A stretch of DNA of 64,000 nt from Adiantum capillus-veneris (taxonomy: Eukaryota; Streptophyta; Polypodiopsida; Polypodiales; Pteridaceae): NCBI GenBank assembly GCA_014529385.2, contig CM043970.1, positions 45,474,279 to 45,538,278 of the forward strand, in the 5' to 3' direction. Of this stretch, positions 10,562-22,149 are shown one piece after another. Numbering within the stretch: the first letter of the stretch is position 1; the number at the start of each line of letters is the position of its first letter. The notes under the pieces are model-generated. The model was given only the letters and a program-made list of their open reading frames with translations. It was not told the origin of the DNA and made no database searches. The translations under genes and the position numbers were made by a program.

Positions 10562-11378
10562 CTTGTTCTTTGTTACTTTGTTAACCCTAGTTTGTGCTTT
10601 AGAGATCAAGGTCATGCCATTGGCATCATAGAAGATTGGAATGGTGATTTATCTTTAAATGTAAAAGAATGAACACCCTGCTCTTTGTAAGCAATCGTCA
10701 TGCATGACATGCACACATGATGGCCTAGAGTGGCTTTTGAAATATGGGTAGAAGGTATGAAGAAAGCCAAGGATACCTTGTATGTAACTAGGCATGTAGA
10801 AAAGTGGTTTCCTTCAACCCAATTCTTTTTCTTTTTAATATAATCAACAACCTTGCAAGAATGCATTGTCTCTTTGTCTTTTATATAAGATCAAGACATA
10901 GATGGGAAGTGGCGTTGAGGTGGTGAAGAGAGCATACAAAAGCTAGGAAGCCATTACATGCTCATTCAAGTCCAACCAGCTCAAAGTAACAACATTCATT
11001 AGCATCCATGCAAATTCTTAATAAGGTAGTGCTCACACTCTTTGGAGGGCCTCATGCATTGTAGTGTTGCGGGTTAATGACATCTTAGTGAATTGGTAAT
11101 ATCTGATCATATAAGAATATTATTCTTGAAGAAGAAGCACAACAAGGTTAGGAGTCTCTAAATATATATAATCATAACGATGACCCTTCTCATCTCCCAT
11201 CCCGATGTTGGATAAATGGGACCTTTGTCAAGATTGATTTGTAGTGACTAAGGCCAAGGGCAACAAGTCCGTCTCAATCCATCGGAGAGATTTCAATTCT
11301 TTGTCTTGAGGTATGCAAAATGACTTACTACTTAGCATTGAATCCTAAGTAGGATCTCCTATGATGCACTTGCAATTT

Positions 11379-11417
<39 letters not shown>

Positions 11418-11839
11418 TTCTAATGTCCATACTCTAAACTTGAGAAGATGAGCCCAGTGCTTTAAAAAAAACTAGGTTTAGCATTATCCCACATACAAAA
11501 TTTAAAATTTATCTCTAAGTTTTAAATTTGAAGGTGAGAAAACCTACAAAGTCTATGCAAATTTAGTGTAAAACCCTTCAAATATAGCCAATTTGTCTCC
11601 CAAATTTTTCATCTCTAGGTTTTTCAAGTTTTTTTTAAAAAGTTTATTTCAAGCATTGGATGAATCCTAGAGTTCTCTACAAGGTCCAACCATGTAGATG
11701 TTTATGGTAAACAATAGAGATGAAGGTTTAAGTAGATTAAGGATGACTCGTTGTCTTTATCTCAATTAGCCCAAGTTTGTTTGTAGATAAGACATTCAAA
11801 GAGACCCAAATGGGACCATTTAGTTTTAGTTAGAGGCAA
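10562..11839. other. No gene recognised; one (GA)n microsatellite
   Basis: AT-rich sequence with small open frames of no known type. A GA run lies at about 11381-11413. Confidence 0.5.
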
Positions 11840-12084
11840 TTGGTAGATGCATGAATACTTCCAAATGCAAGTATTGTCCTCATACGTGGGATGGAGGTCC
11901 TGCACATATGAAGGCACACATCGCAGGCCTCAAGGAATTTGGTGTGAGATGATGCTTGGATCCCCCAGAAACAGTTAAGGATGTATGTGGATGATTGTAA
12001 TCAAGTGTTAAACCAAATGCATTGCCTTGGGGTAAAAAAGGTGCAATTAAATGTGGATGTACGTTTGAGTGGGAAATCTTCTTT

Positions 12085-12147
<63 letters not shown>

Positions 12148-13975
12148 CACGTGTAAAAGAGACATTGGGTGATGTATAGAAAATGCAAGAACAACGAGAG
12201 GCAAGTATTGATGTGCTTCAAATTGTTTATGTGAAGGACATTCCTTATTCAAAGATGAGGATTCCTTTTTTTTTTTTGCAAATGTTTAAGTTTGTTGGAC
12301 AATCAGGTTAAATACCGCCTTTTTCATACCATCAACTACATACAAAGGGGCTAGTGGATGAGGTTAAATGCATGGAAAGAGATATGCAAGATATTTGTGA
12401 TAAGTGGAAAATACATGGATGCACAATTGTTAGTGATGGTTGGTCTGATACTAGGCATCGGCCTATTATTGACTTTATGACATGCTATATCTATGGATCT
12501 CTTTTCTTAAAAGCAATTGATACTTTCGGAGAGTACAAGAAACTCAAGTAAATGATTGTAGATGTTGGCCCATCTATAGGTTTGCAAATTGCATTCTTGC
12601 TAGAGAGTTGATGAGAAACAATCGCCTAATATATTCTTTGCAAGATGTACTTGTCCTTAATTTGATCTTGTATTTGAAAAAGGAAAATATTCATGGGTTT
12701 CTACTATCTTTGACTAGAAAAGGGGCGTGAGGTGTATTAAGAAGGAACAAGATATACATCAAAAAGCCTACAGAAGAGGCTACATAATTGAACAAAAGCA
12801 ATCCAAATCAACCTGGGGGTTTCTACTGTCTTGAAAGAAGCAACCAAATTTGTACATTTATCACACGCAAGTATACAATCCTTGCACTATATATAGAGCA
12901 TAGTAGCAAGGATTGCAAATGTCTTATTGCAACATGCTTTGCGTATATGTTTGTTATGCTTGCAAATTTGTTGGATGAGAGTTTCTACAAGGGATTGTAC
13001 TAGCTAATAGTATGCGATAAGTTCTTAAATATAAAGGTTGCACGTACTCAAAAGCAGATGAGGTTGCATCCATTCTTTTGAGAATTATTTTTTTGGCAAG
13101 ATTGTCAAACATAATTGTGAATATATGCATAGTTATTCTAAAAATTCTTCACTTGGTGAACAAAGAGGGAGCCACTCCACTATGGGCTTTATTTATGAGC
13201 TCACTGATGATGTGGTTGAGGAGTTCGACAACATTGAAGGTGTTGATGCTAGGAAGCTAAAAGAGGTGATATATATTTTCATAAGTTGTTTATTTACTAC
13301 CTCATGTGTAGTGGGCTATCTTTTGCATCCTATTTGGAAAGGAAAAGGGCAAGATGCAAATATTGGATGAATATACTTGATGCTTACATAAATGGTGATA
13401 TAGTATTTTGCAGGGTAAGAATTTATATGAGTATGATGTTATGAATGTGAGAGAGGCTCATTTTCTTATCCAGATGCAAAAGAAGAAAAATGTATGTAAG
13501 AAGGTGTAAACTGGTGGGATACATGTGTGGCATGCACACCGAACAAGTTGGCCTTGTGTAACCTTTCTCAACGAAGTTGGCTCATGCATATGAAAAGGAG
13601 AAAGAGGCTCAAGCCTTCATGTATAGAAACTTGTTTTTATTCACAAAAAACTTCATCTCATATGTAAGACCAAAGAGTAGGGTTCCGACTCTTGAGAGGA
13701 TAGAGGAAACATCGGATGTGCTTAAACAAGAAATGCAATATAAGAGGCTATTGCAAGGAGGAGATTCGGAGCCAAAAATGGTAGTTTTCTTCCTCAAATG
13801 TAGTCCAATCCCATGACTTAGATGATGAGGATGATGAGAATGCACTCTCTGATTGTGAACATTTTGAGTCAAATGCAAATGAGATGGCTAGCTTTGCTAG
13901 TGGTTTATTGTGTTCTTTTACATCTACTTTTAGCTTTCTTTTGATGGGTGTTTTCAATTTCATTTTGTCAACTTA
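11840..13975 (+). pseudogene. hAT-superfamily transposase remnant (BED finger, DUF659, C-terminal part)
   Basis: Decayed DNA-transposon transposase. In order: a BED-type zinc finger at about 11855-11965 (CKYCPHTWDGGPAHMKAHI, then a stop before CLDPPETVK); a DUF659-type block at 12354-12545 with WKIHGCTIVSDGWSDTRHRP and GSLFLKAID; weakly matching central pieces (12788-13080) with EATKF-like sequence in shifted frames; MGFIYELTDDVVEEFDN (about 13180-13240); and a C-terminal tail with WWDTCGMHT (about 13520) and EAQAFMYRNLFLFTKNF (13610). A TG microsatellite (12093-12143) and several frameshifts interrupt the reading frame. Terminal inverted repeats and the 8-bp target duplication usual for hAT were not located. 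Inactive. Confidence 0.75.
12093..12143. repeat. (TG)n microsatellite
   Basis: About 51 bp of TG dinucleotides flanked by TATATA on both sides, inside the hAT remnant between the BED and DUF659 blocks. Confidence 0.95.
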
Positions 13976-15804
13976 GGGATGCTCTTCATAAGGCAAGTTG
14001 GCTTATTGAATTCAAAACAGGTAAACGGTTGGGTTCAAGCTATGTCACTTTGTTGATTTTTGCCATTTTTCATTTCTTTCTTAGAATATTTTAGTCAGTT
14101 ATGTTTCATGGCATGGCTTTGAATCATACTTACTTGTATGCCTATGCCGTATATTGCCTATGCCTATACCGTATATTGTATGCTTGTATCCCTATGCCCA
14201 CTTGTTGAACAGCAACTTGCTCATGAACATTGACTATAAACAAAACAACAATTTGCACCTTCTTTGAAAATGGGCATGATTATTAAGTTTGTAATTAAAG
14301 CAATTGACTTGCCTGTAAAAGGAGTTGTGGATTAGGACCTACCTTCACTTAATCCATATCTCTACAAAAGTGAGTTTCTAGTGCTAGATTGAGAAGAGAA
14401 CTTTGATTTATACTCATTCATGGAGCATATTTGTGTATATGAAAAAGATATATAAATCAGCTTCATATGTAGTAAAACACTATAACAAGAGGAGAAAAAT
14501 TAAGAGATGTTTGATAAAAGCCCCTAGACACCTACAGAGGCCATTACTTAGAGAGGCCATTACTTAGACATGGAGTAGAAAGCAAAGATCGAGATGTTGC
14601 ATAAAAGTATTTAGAAAGGGGAACCCAACTGGAATTTTCTTACTTCTTTATGAAATTATACCATTCCCAACTTGCTTTCATGTTTTCCCGCTTCTTTTTC
14701 ATATGTCAACTCCAAAAAGCGAGATAACGTACCAATGCAGGGGGGGTCTATATTATCAGTAACTGCACAGCGGTTTTTGTGGTTTTCAACAAAAAAGATC
14801 TACAAAAGTGAGACAAACCCACAATAAAGATACTTTGATGTATAGAGATACGGTTGAAGCAAGCAATACAATTTGGATTCAAATACATGATCATAACCAA
14901 GATAAAAAGCCCATTTGGAAAGCTAGATGTTTAGGTATGCTTAAAGCACAACGTCACAAGACGCCAACTACGTCGCGCGGTGCTATTCAATGAGCATGGA
15001 AGGATATTTACAATCATTCAAGAGGTCCTATCTATCCATGATAATAAATGAACAAAATGAATTTGTAATTCTAGTTAGCTCAACAAAAATACAAAAGAAG
15101 TTTTCAAGCATTAATGCCTCACACGCAATAGTCAAAATGTATCTCTAGCCCTCTTTTTCACTAAGGCTTGTTTTAGATAGCCAAAAAGTTGAAAAAGGAA
15201 ACATGAGGGTCAATGAAGGGACCCAATTACAAGCTAAAAGAAGAGACCCATTCATAATTATTCAAATATTTGTACACCTTTCCTCTGTGGCACATTTTAA
15301 CATGCAAAAAGTCCTGAAAACCAGCTCATAATCTAGTGGCTACAAGTTCAATTCCCAATGGCATCTTTCAAATTCCAATTAAGCCTCATAGAAAGCAACT
15401 CAAAACAAAAGTTTGAGAGTGTGTGCTATAAAGCTTTTATTAGCCTGTGTCGATTGCCAAGGACATCAACAAATAACATTACTGATTTATAGAATTGGGG
15501 CAATAGCAAGCACAAATTTTGGCACTTACTAAGTGGAAGGGGACAACACGGGTGACAGGATCGAGATGCATCTAGAGATATCGTAGGTATTTTAGGCCTT
15601 GAGGAGTTGACGGGGACAATCAGGAATCGACTCAAAATTACAAAATGGGTTATAAAGGTACAGTATATATATACACACTAAATATGTACCAAGCGGATTG
15701 AGGTTATGAAAAGGCAAAGTTTACTTAACAAGAAAGTACACAGTATGGTGAAGAAGAGGCTAATTATGTGGGTAGAGCTTCGAAGAAGGTGCATAAGCTA
15801 TGAC
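13976..15804. other. No gene recognised
   Basis: AT-rich sequence downstream of the terpene synthase on its strand. A short open frame (14808-14993, plus) and another (15426-15635, minus) have no recognisable motif. A run of alternating TA/CA is at 15665-15678. Confidence 0.5.
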
Positions 15805-17229
15805 TTAATTATCTGCAAATAGTTCGGATTTGACCACTCCTTGGGTGATTAGGGTGAGATCAAGGTGGACTAGGCTCACAAGGCCACTTCTAAGACTAAG
15901 GTGATTGTTAAGGCCATGGTATCTCCCTGTTTGATAAGCCCACTCTAGGAACCCACTCATCACATATCCCAATACATCCAAATATTCCCTCACCCCTTCC
16001 CTCCCTACTAGCTCCTTATTCATTGTGACCTTCTTCTTCAAACTCACATACTCATCATCTAACCCTTGTATCATCCTACACACCCTAAATATTGACTCTT
16101 GCATGTTGTACCCCTCGTGCACACACAGTATCGATGGCAAGCTCTGATGATGCCCCAAACAAAACTCCTTTCTAAAAGAGAGTAGGTCATTCACATATGA
16201 CACATGATATGCCACCATCTCTTGTAGCTTCACTATGTCTGGATGTGTGAGCACATCCTCGTCAAGGTCAAGTCCACTACCATACTCAGCAAGAATCATG
16301 AACATGTAGCCCTCTCCTGTATATTTCCTAAAGGATAGATAGGTGTCAAGGTCAACAATACCTTGCTCATCTCTCTTCTGAGATTGGGTGAGTGTGGCAT
16401 CAAATATATCCTTGATGATGTTGATGAACCTCCTCTGTTGTCGCTCAGACATCGATGATTTGATGTCGGCCCACACATCGAGCAAAACGTCGGACAATTC
16501 CTTGAGCTCCACGTTCCATTCCTTGCTAGAGGAGAAAGGCTTGCCTTCAAGGAGAGACAAGATGACTTCATAGTACTCCTTCTCCGACATGAGGTCATCG
16601 GACATGAGGAGGAGCTCATCGCTAAAGTTGTCGACGACGAAGAGCCAAGCGATGAGCTTGCAAATGGGGAGGATACGAGAGGTGAGGCCGTCGGGGATGG
16701 TGAGGGAGACAAAGAGGGGGTGCATGGATTGGATGAGGAATTGTTTGTAGGCTTCGTTGCGGGGCTTGAGGGTGGAGATGAGCCAGGAGTCGCAGGTTTC
16801 GCGTGCGGGGTGATACAAGGGGTGTAATTTGGGAGGGGTAGAGCAATTGAGAGGGGGGAGGTAAAAGTTGAGGGGGTTGCCAAGTTGGGGAGGGGGAGGT
16901 TTGTAGTCATTTTTGGGGTGGTGCTCAACAGAGCCAATATTGGTCTTCGCATCAGTGGGTATATTATTGGTAAGCCTAGAGAGCTCTGGGCTCACTATGG
17001 CCTCTGCGCCTTGTAAGGCCTGCCTCTTCTGCAGATTGTGAGAGCTTGCTCTTGTACTACTACTACTACTACTACAGCTGCCGCTCGCTGCATCAAGAGA
17101 GCAGAAAAGCTGAAGCGGGATCCTAAGGATGCCATGGGAGCTTCGAGCTGCAGACGATGGAGAAGAACGCAGAAATACATCATGGCTGCAGGTGCCCATG
17201 AAGCTCGAGCTTGGCGTTAGAAGCTCCAT
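15805..17229 (-). CDS. MTPSL: Microbial-type terpene synthase-like protein (class I)
   Basis: Class I terpene synthase of 474 residues that would ionise a prenyl diphosphate and cyclise it to a mono- or sesquiterpene. Visible hallmarks: the metal-binding Asp-rich motif VVDNFSDE (Asp200, Asp204, Glu205; second Asp replaced by Asn); the NSE motif NDLLSFRKE with Asn347, Ser351 and Glu355; Arg301 (SFRKYTGE), exactly 46 residues before Asn347, the usual place of the pyrophosphate-sensing arginine; and the RY pair Arg436-Tyr437, about 80 residues after the NSE motif. These spacings match microbial and MTPSL enzymes, not typical seed-plant synthases. The first 65 or so residues are rich in Ser, Ala and Arg and look like a plastid transit peptide, so the enzyme may act in plastids. 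One uninterrupted ATG-to-TAA frame, no intron needed, in a region where all other genes are broken. Product not predictable. Confidence 0.93.
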   Translation of the reverse strand: MELLTPSSSFMGTCSHDVFLRSSPSSAARSSHGILRIPLQLFCSLDAASGSCSSSSSSTRASSHNLQKRQALQGAEAIVSPELSRLTNNIPTDAKTNIGSVEHHPKNDYKPPPPQLGNPLNFYLPPLNCSTPPKLHPLYHPARETCDSWLISTLKPRNEAYKQFLIQSMHPLFVSLTIPDGLTSRILPICKLIAWLFVVDNFSDELLLMSDDLMSEKEYYEVILSLLEGKPFSSSKEWNVELKELSDVLLDVWADIKSSMSERQQRRFINIIKDIFDATLTQSQKRDEQGIVDLDTYLSFRKYTGEGYMFMILAEYGSGLDLDEDVLTHPDIVKLQEMVAYHVSYVNDLLSFRKEFCLGHHQSLPSILCVHEGYNMQESIFRVCRMIQGLDDEYVSLKKKVTMNKELVGREGVREYLDVLGYVMSGFLEWAYQTGRYHGLNNHLSLRSGLVSLVHLDLTLITQGVVKSELFADN

Positions 17230-17247
17230 ATCTACTGCTCTGCGTGT

Positions 17248-17325
17248 GTATGTGCAACTCTTCTATATGTGATGGGCTCTCGGCCAAGTGCAACTCCTCT
17301 ATATGTATGCACGTTTTTGTATAAT
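17248..17325 (-). promoter_or_regulatory. Candidate core promoter and 5' leader of the terpene synthase
   Basis: Reading leftwards, TATACAAAAA lies at 17323-17314, about 85-95 bp before the ATG at 17229, a plausible TATA box. Between it and the start codon is a 19-bp near-perfect direct repeat (GTGCAACTCYTCTATATGT on plus) at 17252-17270 and 17288-17306, each also containing CATATAG on the minus strand. Transcript start not known. Confidence 0.4.
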
Positions 17326-17426
17326 GTGTCCTTTTCATCTCCTTTCTAATCCACCCAAAACCAAAAAGAAAAAGCAAATTCCTTATTGTGCTCCACATTT
17401 TTTGGCCGATCACAATTCAAAAAAAC

Positions 17427-17445
17427 TTTTTTTTTTTTGGGGGGG
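17427..17445. repeat. Short poly(T)-poly(G) junction
   Basis: T12 followed directly by G7. Same arrangement as the larger junctions near 6920 and 10400. Confidence 0.85.
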
Positions 17446-20400
17446 CAAATCGCACATATCCTGAGTGAGGCAATACAAACATCCGTGAGCGCTATGAGGG
17501 TCGCTTGGCCGCACTCAAACCCATGATCCGCGTCATGATCTTGCAATTTCTTTTATTTATCTTAAGTCGGCTATTGTGACTAGGCATTGAGACTTGTTTT
17601 TTGTATCTAAAGATAGTGATTAGAATCTTTTCTTCCAAATGGATTGTAAGATTGGTGAAAATTGATGCTACTTGAACACCTTGAACTTGAGCAGATCCTT
17701 TTGACAATCATTTGGAATGTATGCTTTGCTATCTTTGTCAAAGATGTTGAACTCCTTCAAAATCTATCGACCTTCATGCATTCACAGAGTGACAGAATCA
17801 TCTGTGCTGAAGAGATGTGATCGTAATCCATTAGTGTAAGTGTGTTTGAATGGTAGAGATAATGTTGTTGTGCTATTTAGAGCATTTTGTGGCGGCACAA
17901 GACCAAGATGGGGATAAACTTTGAGCCAGGACTGTTTTATAGAGTGTCCCCTTCCAAGTATGTAGATACAACTACAAATGTGCCCTAAGGGGGAGAGGCA
18001 ATTGATAGCGTGATTGAGCCCTTGAACGAGGATACCTGAAACAACATCCTTTAAGAGCATGTCTCACTAGCTAAGTGCGTTTTAATATTTCTTTTTGGTG
18101 GTCCATGCCAAGAAGAGGCCATAACCATCACTAAGTTGCATCTTTTTAGCTGGGATTCCTAGCCAACCACCAAACGCTCGGTTATTAACACGAGAAAGTG
18201 CAAGATTTCCAAACATACAAGAGAGCAGAGTGGCGATCCACAGGATCGGAAGCAAACAAGCCTCAGAGGACCGGTCTAGAACAATACATGTCACGATGAC
18301 ATCTTGTAATAAGTAAAGCCTAGGAGTGGTTTCTCTGTCAAGCAGAAAACTTGTAATCCTTTGACCCTCAAGGCTCGGTCTGAGAGGTTGGTGTATATTT
18401 CTGTTGTTCTTAATACTATCCAATCACAATTGTGAGTTTTGCAAAAAAAAAATCCAAACATGTTGAGGTTTCTCAAAGAACTTGGGTCACATGAAGCCTC
18501 TCCCACTTTAATGCCCTCCAAGCACTCAAGGGGCTAGGGCTTCAATGGGTTTTTGGCGAAAAAGAAATCCCCTTTCATGAGTCAAGGCTATCATTGTCTC
18601 TTGATGATGAAAAAAAAAGCTGTGGTTCTTGGACCGATTTTTTTTGTTTTTTCGTTTATTGTCTTTAGAATGAAAAACGTATGCCTTTCCTTCATTGGTC
18701 TATCATTTCCACTCATCTTTTTTCTAGAGGATTCCCTTCAATCCTCTTAAGCACCAAAATATCACCATTTCAAAGTGCCCTCTTCACCAACCATTCCTTA
18801 TTATCATGCAAATTATAAGTTCTAGACGCTTCCTTTGGATATGCTATAGTTTGCTTTCTTCTCATCCAAACGTTTCGATGCTTGCTTCTTCATGTCAAAA
18901 AAAAAAATTTGTGCCTCTCCTTTCTTTTCGTTTTCTTTTTTACCATAAAATGCGAGAGCAGATTTATATTAAAGAAGAAGCGTAATTACAAAGGACTACC
19001 ACTTCACTTGGGGTATAGTTAGAACCCTCACTAAGATTGTAATTTTGAACACCAAAGATTTTGTATCTAGTGCCTCTTCTTTCTTTCTTGGTTTGGGCCC
19101 AATGCCCATTCAAAACCTGCCTATAGTATATTTTCCACCTACAAAAGTTCCTCTTTCCTATGGTCGTATGTGATGGGGTGGCACCCTTTATCAGTTGATG
19201 TATCTGATTTGGTGTTGCATAAGTATAGATGATGCCATGGCTCGAGGGAGCATGGTTTCTATTATAGCTTTTTTTATTTCTTAATTTATATCTCCACTCA
19301 CTATTGTGAATTTGGCAAAAAAATCCAATATATATTTTACTTATAATTTTGATAATTTAAAGTGGCCATGCTCTCTCCCATGGTCTAGTATTTGCATAGG
19401 GTATCATCGAATGCCAACTGTATCCTTTTTCTCAAGGGTTGGAAATTTATTTTTTGTGGACATCAATTGGGGAACTGTATCAGTGGTTTTGAAATAAAAT
19501 ATAAGCAATATACATCTTTGTTTTATATTCTATTGAGTTATATAATGAACGATTCACAATTATGATGCTCACATGTCGCATAAACATAAAGACAACCATA
19601 GATCGGTTTCTCTTTATATTTGTAACCTTCGGACATCAGTCCACCTCACTATTCAAGAAAAGTATATCTCAACTTCCAATTGTGCCACTTGAAAATTCAA
19701 TAATTTTGGCTTTAAAAAGAGAAAAAGAGGAAATTTTTCTTAAAATTTAAGAAAAACAGTGCAAAAACATTAGAAATAGCTCAAATTATTAAAAGTTCCT
19801 CTTTAAAAGAGAACAAAATGAAATTGTGTATGGTTAGGCAAATATTTTTTCTTGAACACTCAATATAAGCTGCTAAAAGGGCTAACGATGGACTTCAAAA
19901 TGAGTAAGAGAGAGAAGAAGAGAAATTTTAATGTTGTAGGAGCATTCCAAAGAGACCTCATAGATATGCATGTGTTTATGTGTGTGTGTGTGTGTGTTTG
20001 TTTTTAGTTATATGATTCAAATGTATTATAGGGTGACACATCATTGTTTTTCAAAATCTCGTATTTGTTCTTATATATCAATCGATACGTTTATCTGTCA
20101 ATAAACTTATCGATTTCTACATTATCGCTTAATTTAAATGAGTATAAATACTATCAATTTTATCCAACTTAGCACCTCTCACTTTCTCTAAGTTGCAAGG
20201 TTAACTCAATTTGTGAAAGGTATAGAGATTTGTTAGAAAAAAACTAGTGAAATCAATTGTAAAAGAAGAAATGCTAAATTGGCTACTTAAATATAGCTTG
20301 ATTATAGGATACTCTAGTTTTGGCTTTTAGAAAAATAAAATATTGAAAATAGATGAGCTTTAAAGGATTTTTTAGCTTCATCTTTTTTCAATATCTAAAA

Positions 20401-21355
20401 ATAGTTGATGCCATTGGATAATCATTGGCATTGCTATCATTATTGTGGCATGGACAATCCCTTGCCTACTAATAATTAAACTATTGAGGTCGTATGCTAA
20501 GTTTAAAGGTTAACACATCATATAGGTTTAAGGTGTTGTGGATTAGTTTAGGAAATAGGGGTTACTTTTGTCGATTTTCTTAAAAATTTAGTTAACCCCT
20601 TGAGAATGATATTTGGACAACACTCTAGTAATTACTTGGTCTCTTGGTTTTTTGAGCACTTACTCTTAGTTCTAAGAATAATTTGGTGTGAGGAGTTAAC
20701 TTGGTTTTGTTGAACTTTTGTTTTTACTTCTAAGAGGGCAAGAACAATGCAACAAACTTGGGGGAGTCACCATGCATAAATTGTGTATGTTCAATGACTA
20801 TTTTTGAAAATCTTTATTTATAAACATTTTATAAATAGAATGCACCATTTTTGTATTCAATCTGTATCTCAATTTCATTCTATGATTACCCTTTTGAATT
20901 TGAAGATATGAGAAAAAATGCAATTTGATAACCTCTTCTACTACACTCACGTGATAATCACATAATTATTAAGTGACCACCGTACTCTTACCTCCAAGTA
21001 GGCTCTATTTGTAATTAGAGACTACAATATGGCTTGCTTAGTTATTTTCAAGCAAATGCTCTTGCTTGTAAGTGAGCACATATGGTATCTAAGTAGATGG
21101 TATCTTACTTAGAATTCACCAATTGTATTTGAGACAATGGCTTTTACCTGTACTGGTGAATTTTAGCATAACTTGGTTGTGTTTGAGCTTTGGTTCTTAC
21201 CTTGATGGTCATATAGAATTATGCTTTTAGGTTTCTTGGTGTTCTGAATTTACACTCTTACTTCCAAGAGACAGATAGTGGATTTTCAACTAGTGTTACT
21301 TGGTTGTCCATGAGTTAGCATTTTTTACTACATATTAGGCTAGTAGCCTTGTAAG
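17446..21355. other. AT-rich region, no gene recognised
   Basis: Many short open frames on both strands, none with a known domain. On the minus strand near 17770-17670 a short frame reads LKEFNIFDKDSKAYIPND and looks weakly protein-like, but it is too short to assign. A TG run lies at 19980-19998. Confidence 0.45.
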
Positions 21356-21359
21356 ACCC

Positions 21360-21752
21360 TAGGGGGGTCACTACATTAAAAAATGCCTATCATGTGGGTT
21401 CAACATTAGGGATTTTTTAATTCTGTATTTTTTCACATTTTCACATATAAAAGGATGTTGAGAAAATGACTTTGAAAAACAATTTACACATTGAATAGAA
21501 AAAGTATCCCTTTTATTGGTGAAAATTTCACAACAAAGGGGTTTTATAAATAACCCTTGAACGCATGTGATATATAGGTTTTACATATAATGACCCCCCA
21601 AGATAAGACCAAGGGAGTTCATGCATGCTAGTAACCTTCGAACCATGCACTCTTATAGAGCCCCACATAGCGCACACATGCATGTTGGCATGTGGCAAGC
21701 TTTGTCCTTATAGCCACCATAGGATCCTTTCTCTTAGACTCCCCCCCTTGGC
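21360..21752 (-). repeat. Possible LTR remnant with adjacent polypurine tract
   Basis: On the minus strand a purine run AAGGGGGGGAGTCTAAGAGA (about 21735-21752) precedes sequence with ATAAAAGG-like boxes and an end TGTAGTGACCCCCCTAGGG near 21375. This resembles a polypurine tract followed by a 3' LTR, but no partner LTR or target duplication was found. Confidence 0.25.
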
Positions 21753-22149
21753 GAATATAGTGGAATCTTCACTAGATTATCCTTCCACTTGATAAAATAT
21801 CTTCATAAACATCATAAATTATTCTCGACAAAAAACTTTTGACTAAGGGGATGAAACATATGAGATTCTCATCGGATAAACATATAAGATGCACCTGTTA
21901 AAAGAATAGTAGGTAGGATCTACCAAAATGTGTATTACTATCATACAACCAATTGCACAATTATCATAGCTATTTTCTTGCCACTTTTGCAACAAGAAGA
22001 ATCATAATCATACCTAAATAGATAAGCTTGGTCATATTATTGTCTAAGTAACTACAAGTGAAACTACGGAGCTCTCTAGCTCTCTGATGTGTTGTACATG
22101 CTACAAATCAAGAAGAATATAAATTACTACAATTATTGATTGTGGTTTT
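21753..22149. other. No gene recognised
   Basis: AT-rich sequence between the possible LTR remnant and the plus-strand Copia fragment. Nothing supported. Confidence 0.45.

Noticed and set aside
16296-16952. Long minus-strand open frame of about 218 codons inside the terpene synthase, plus smaller frames on both strands
   Set aside because: Shadow frames of the real gene; low-complexity Ser/Pro/Thr composition and no motif.
17670-17770. Weakly protein-like minus-strand piece (LKEFNIFDKDSKAYIPND)
   Set aside because: Too short and isolated; no family recognised.
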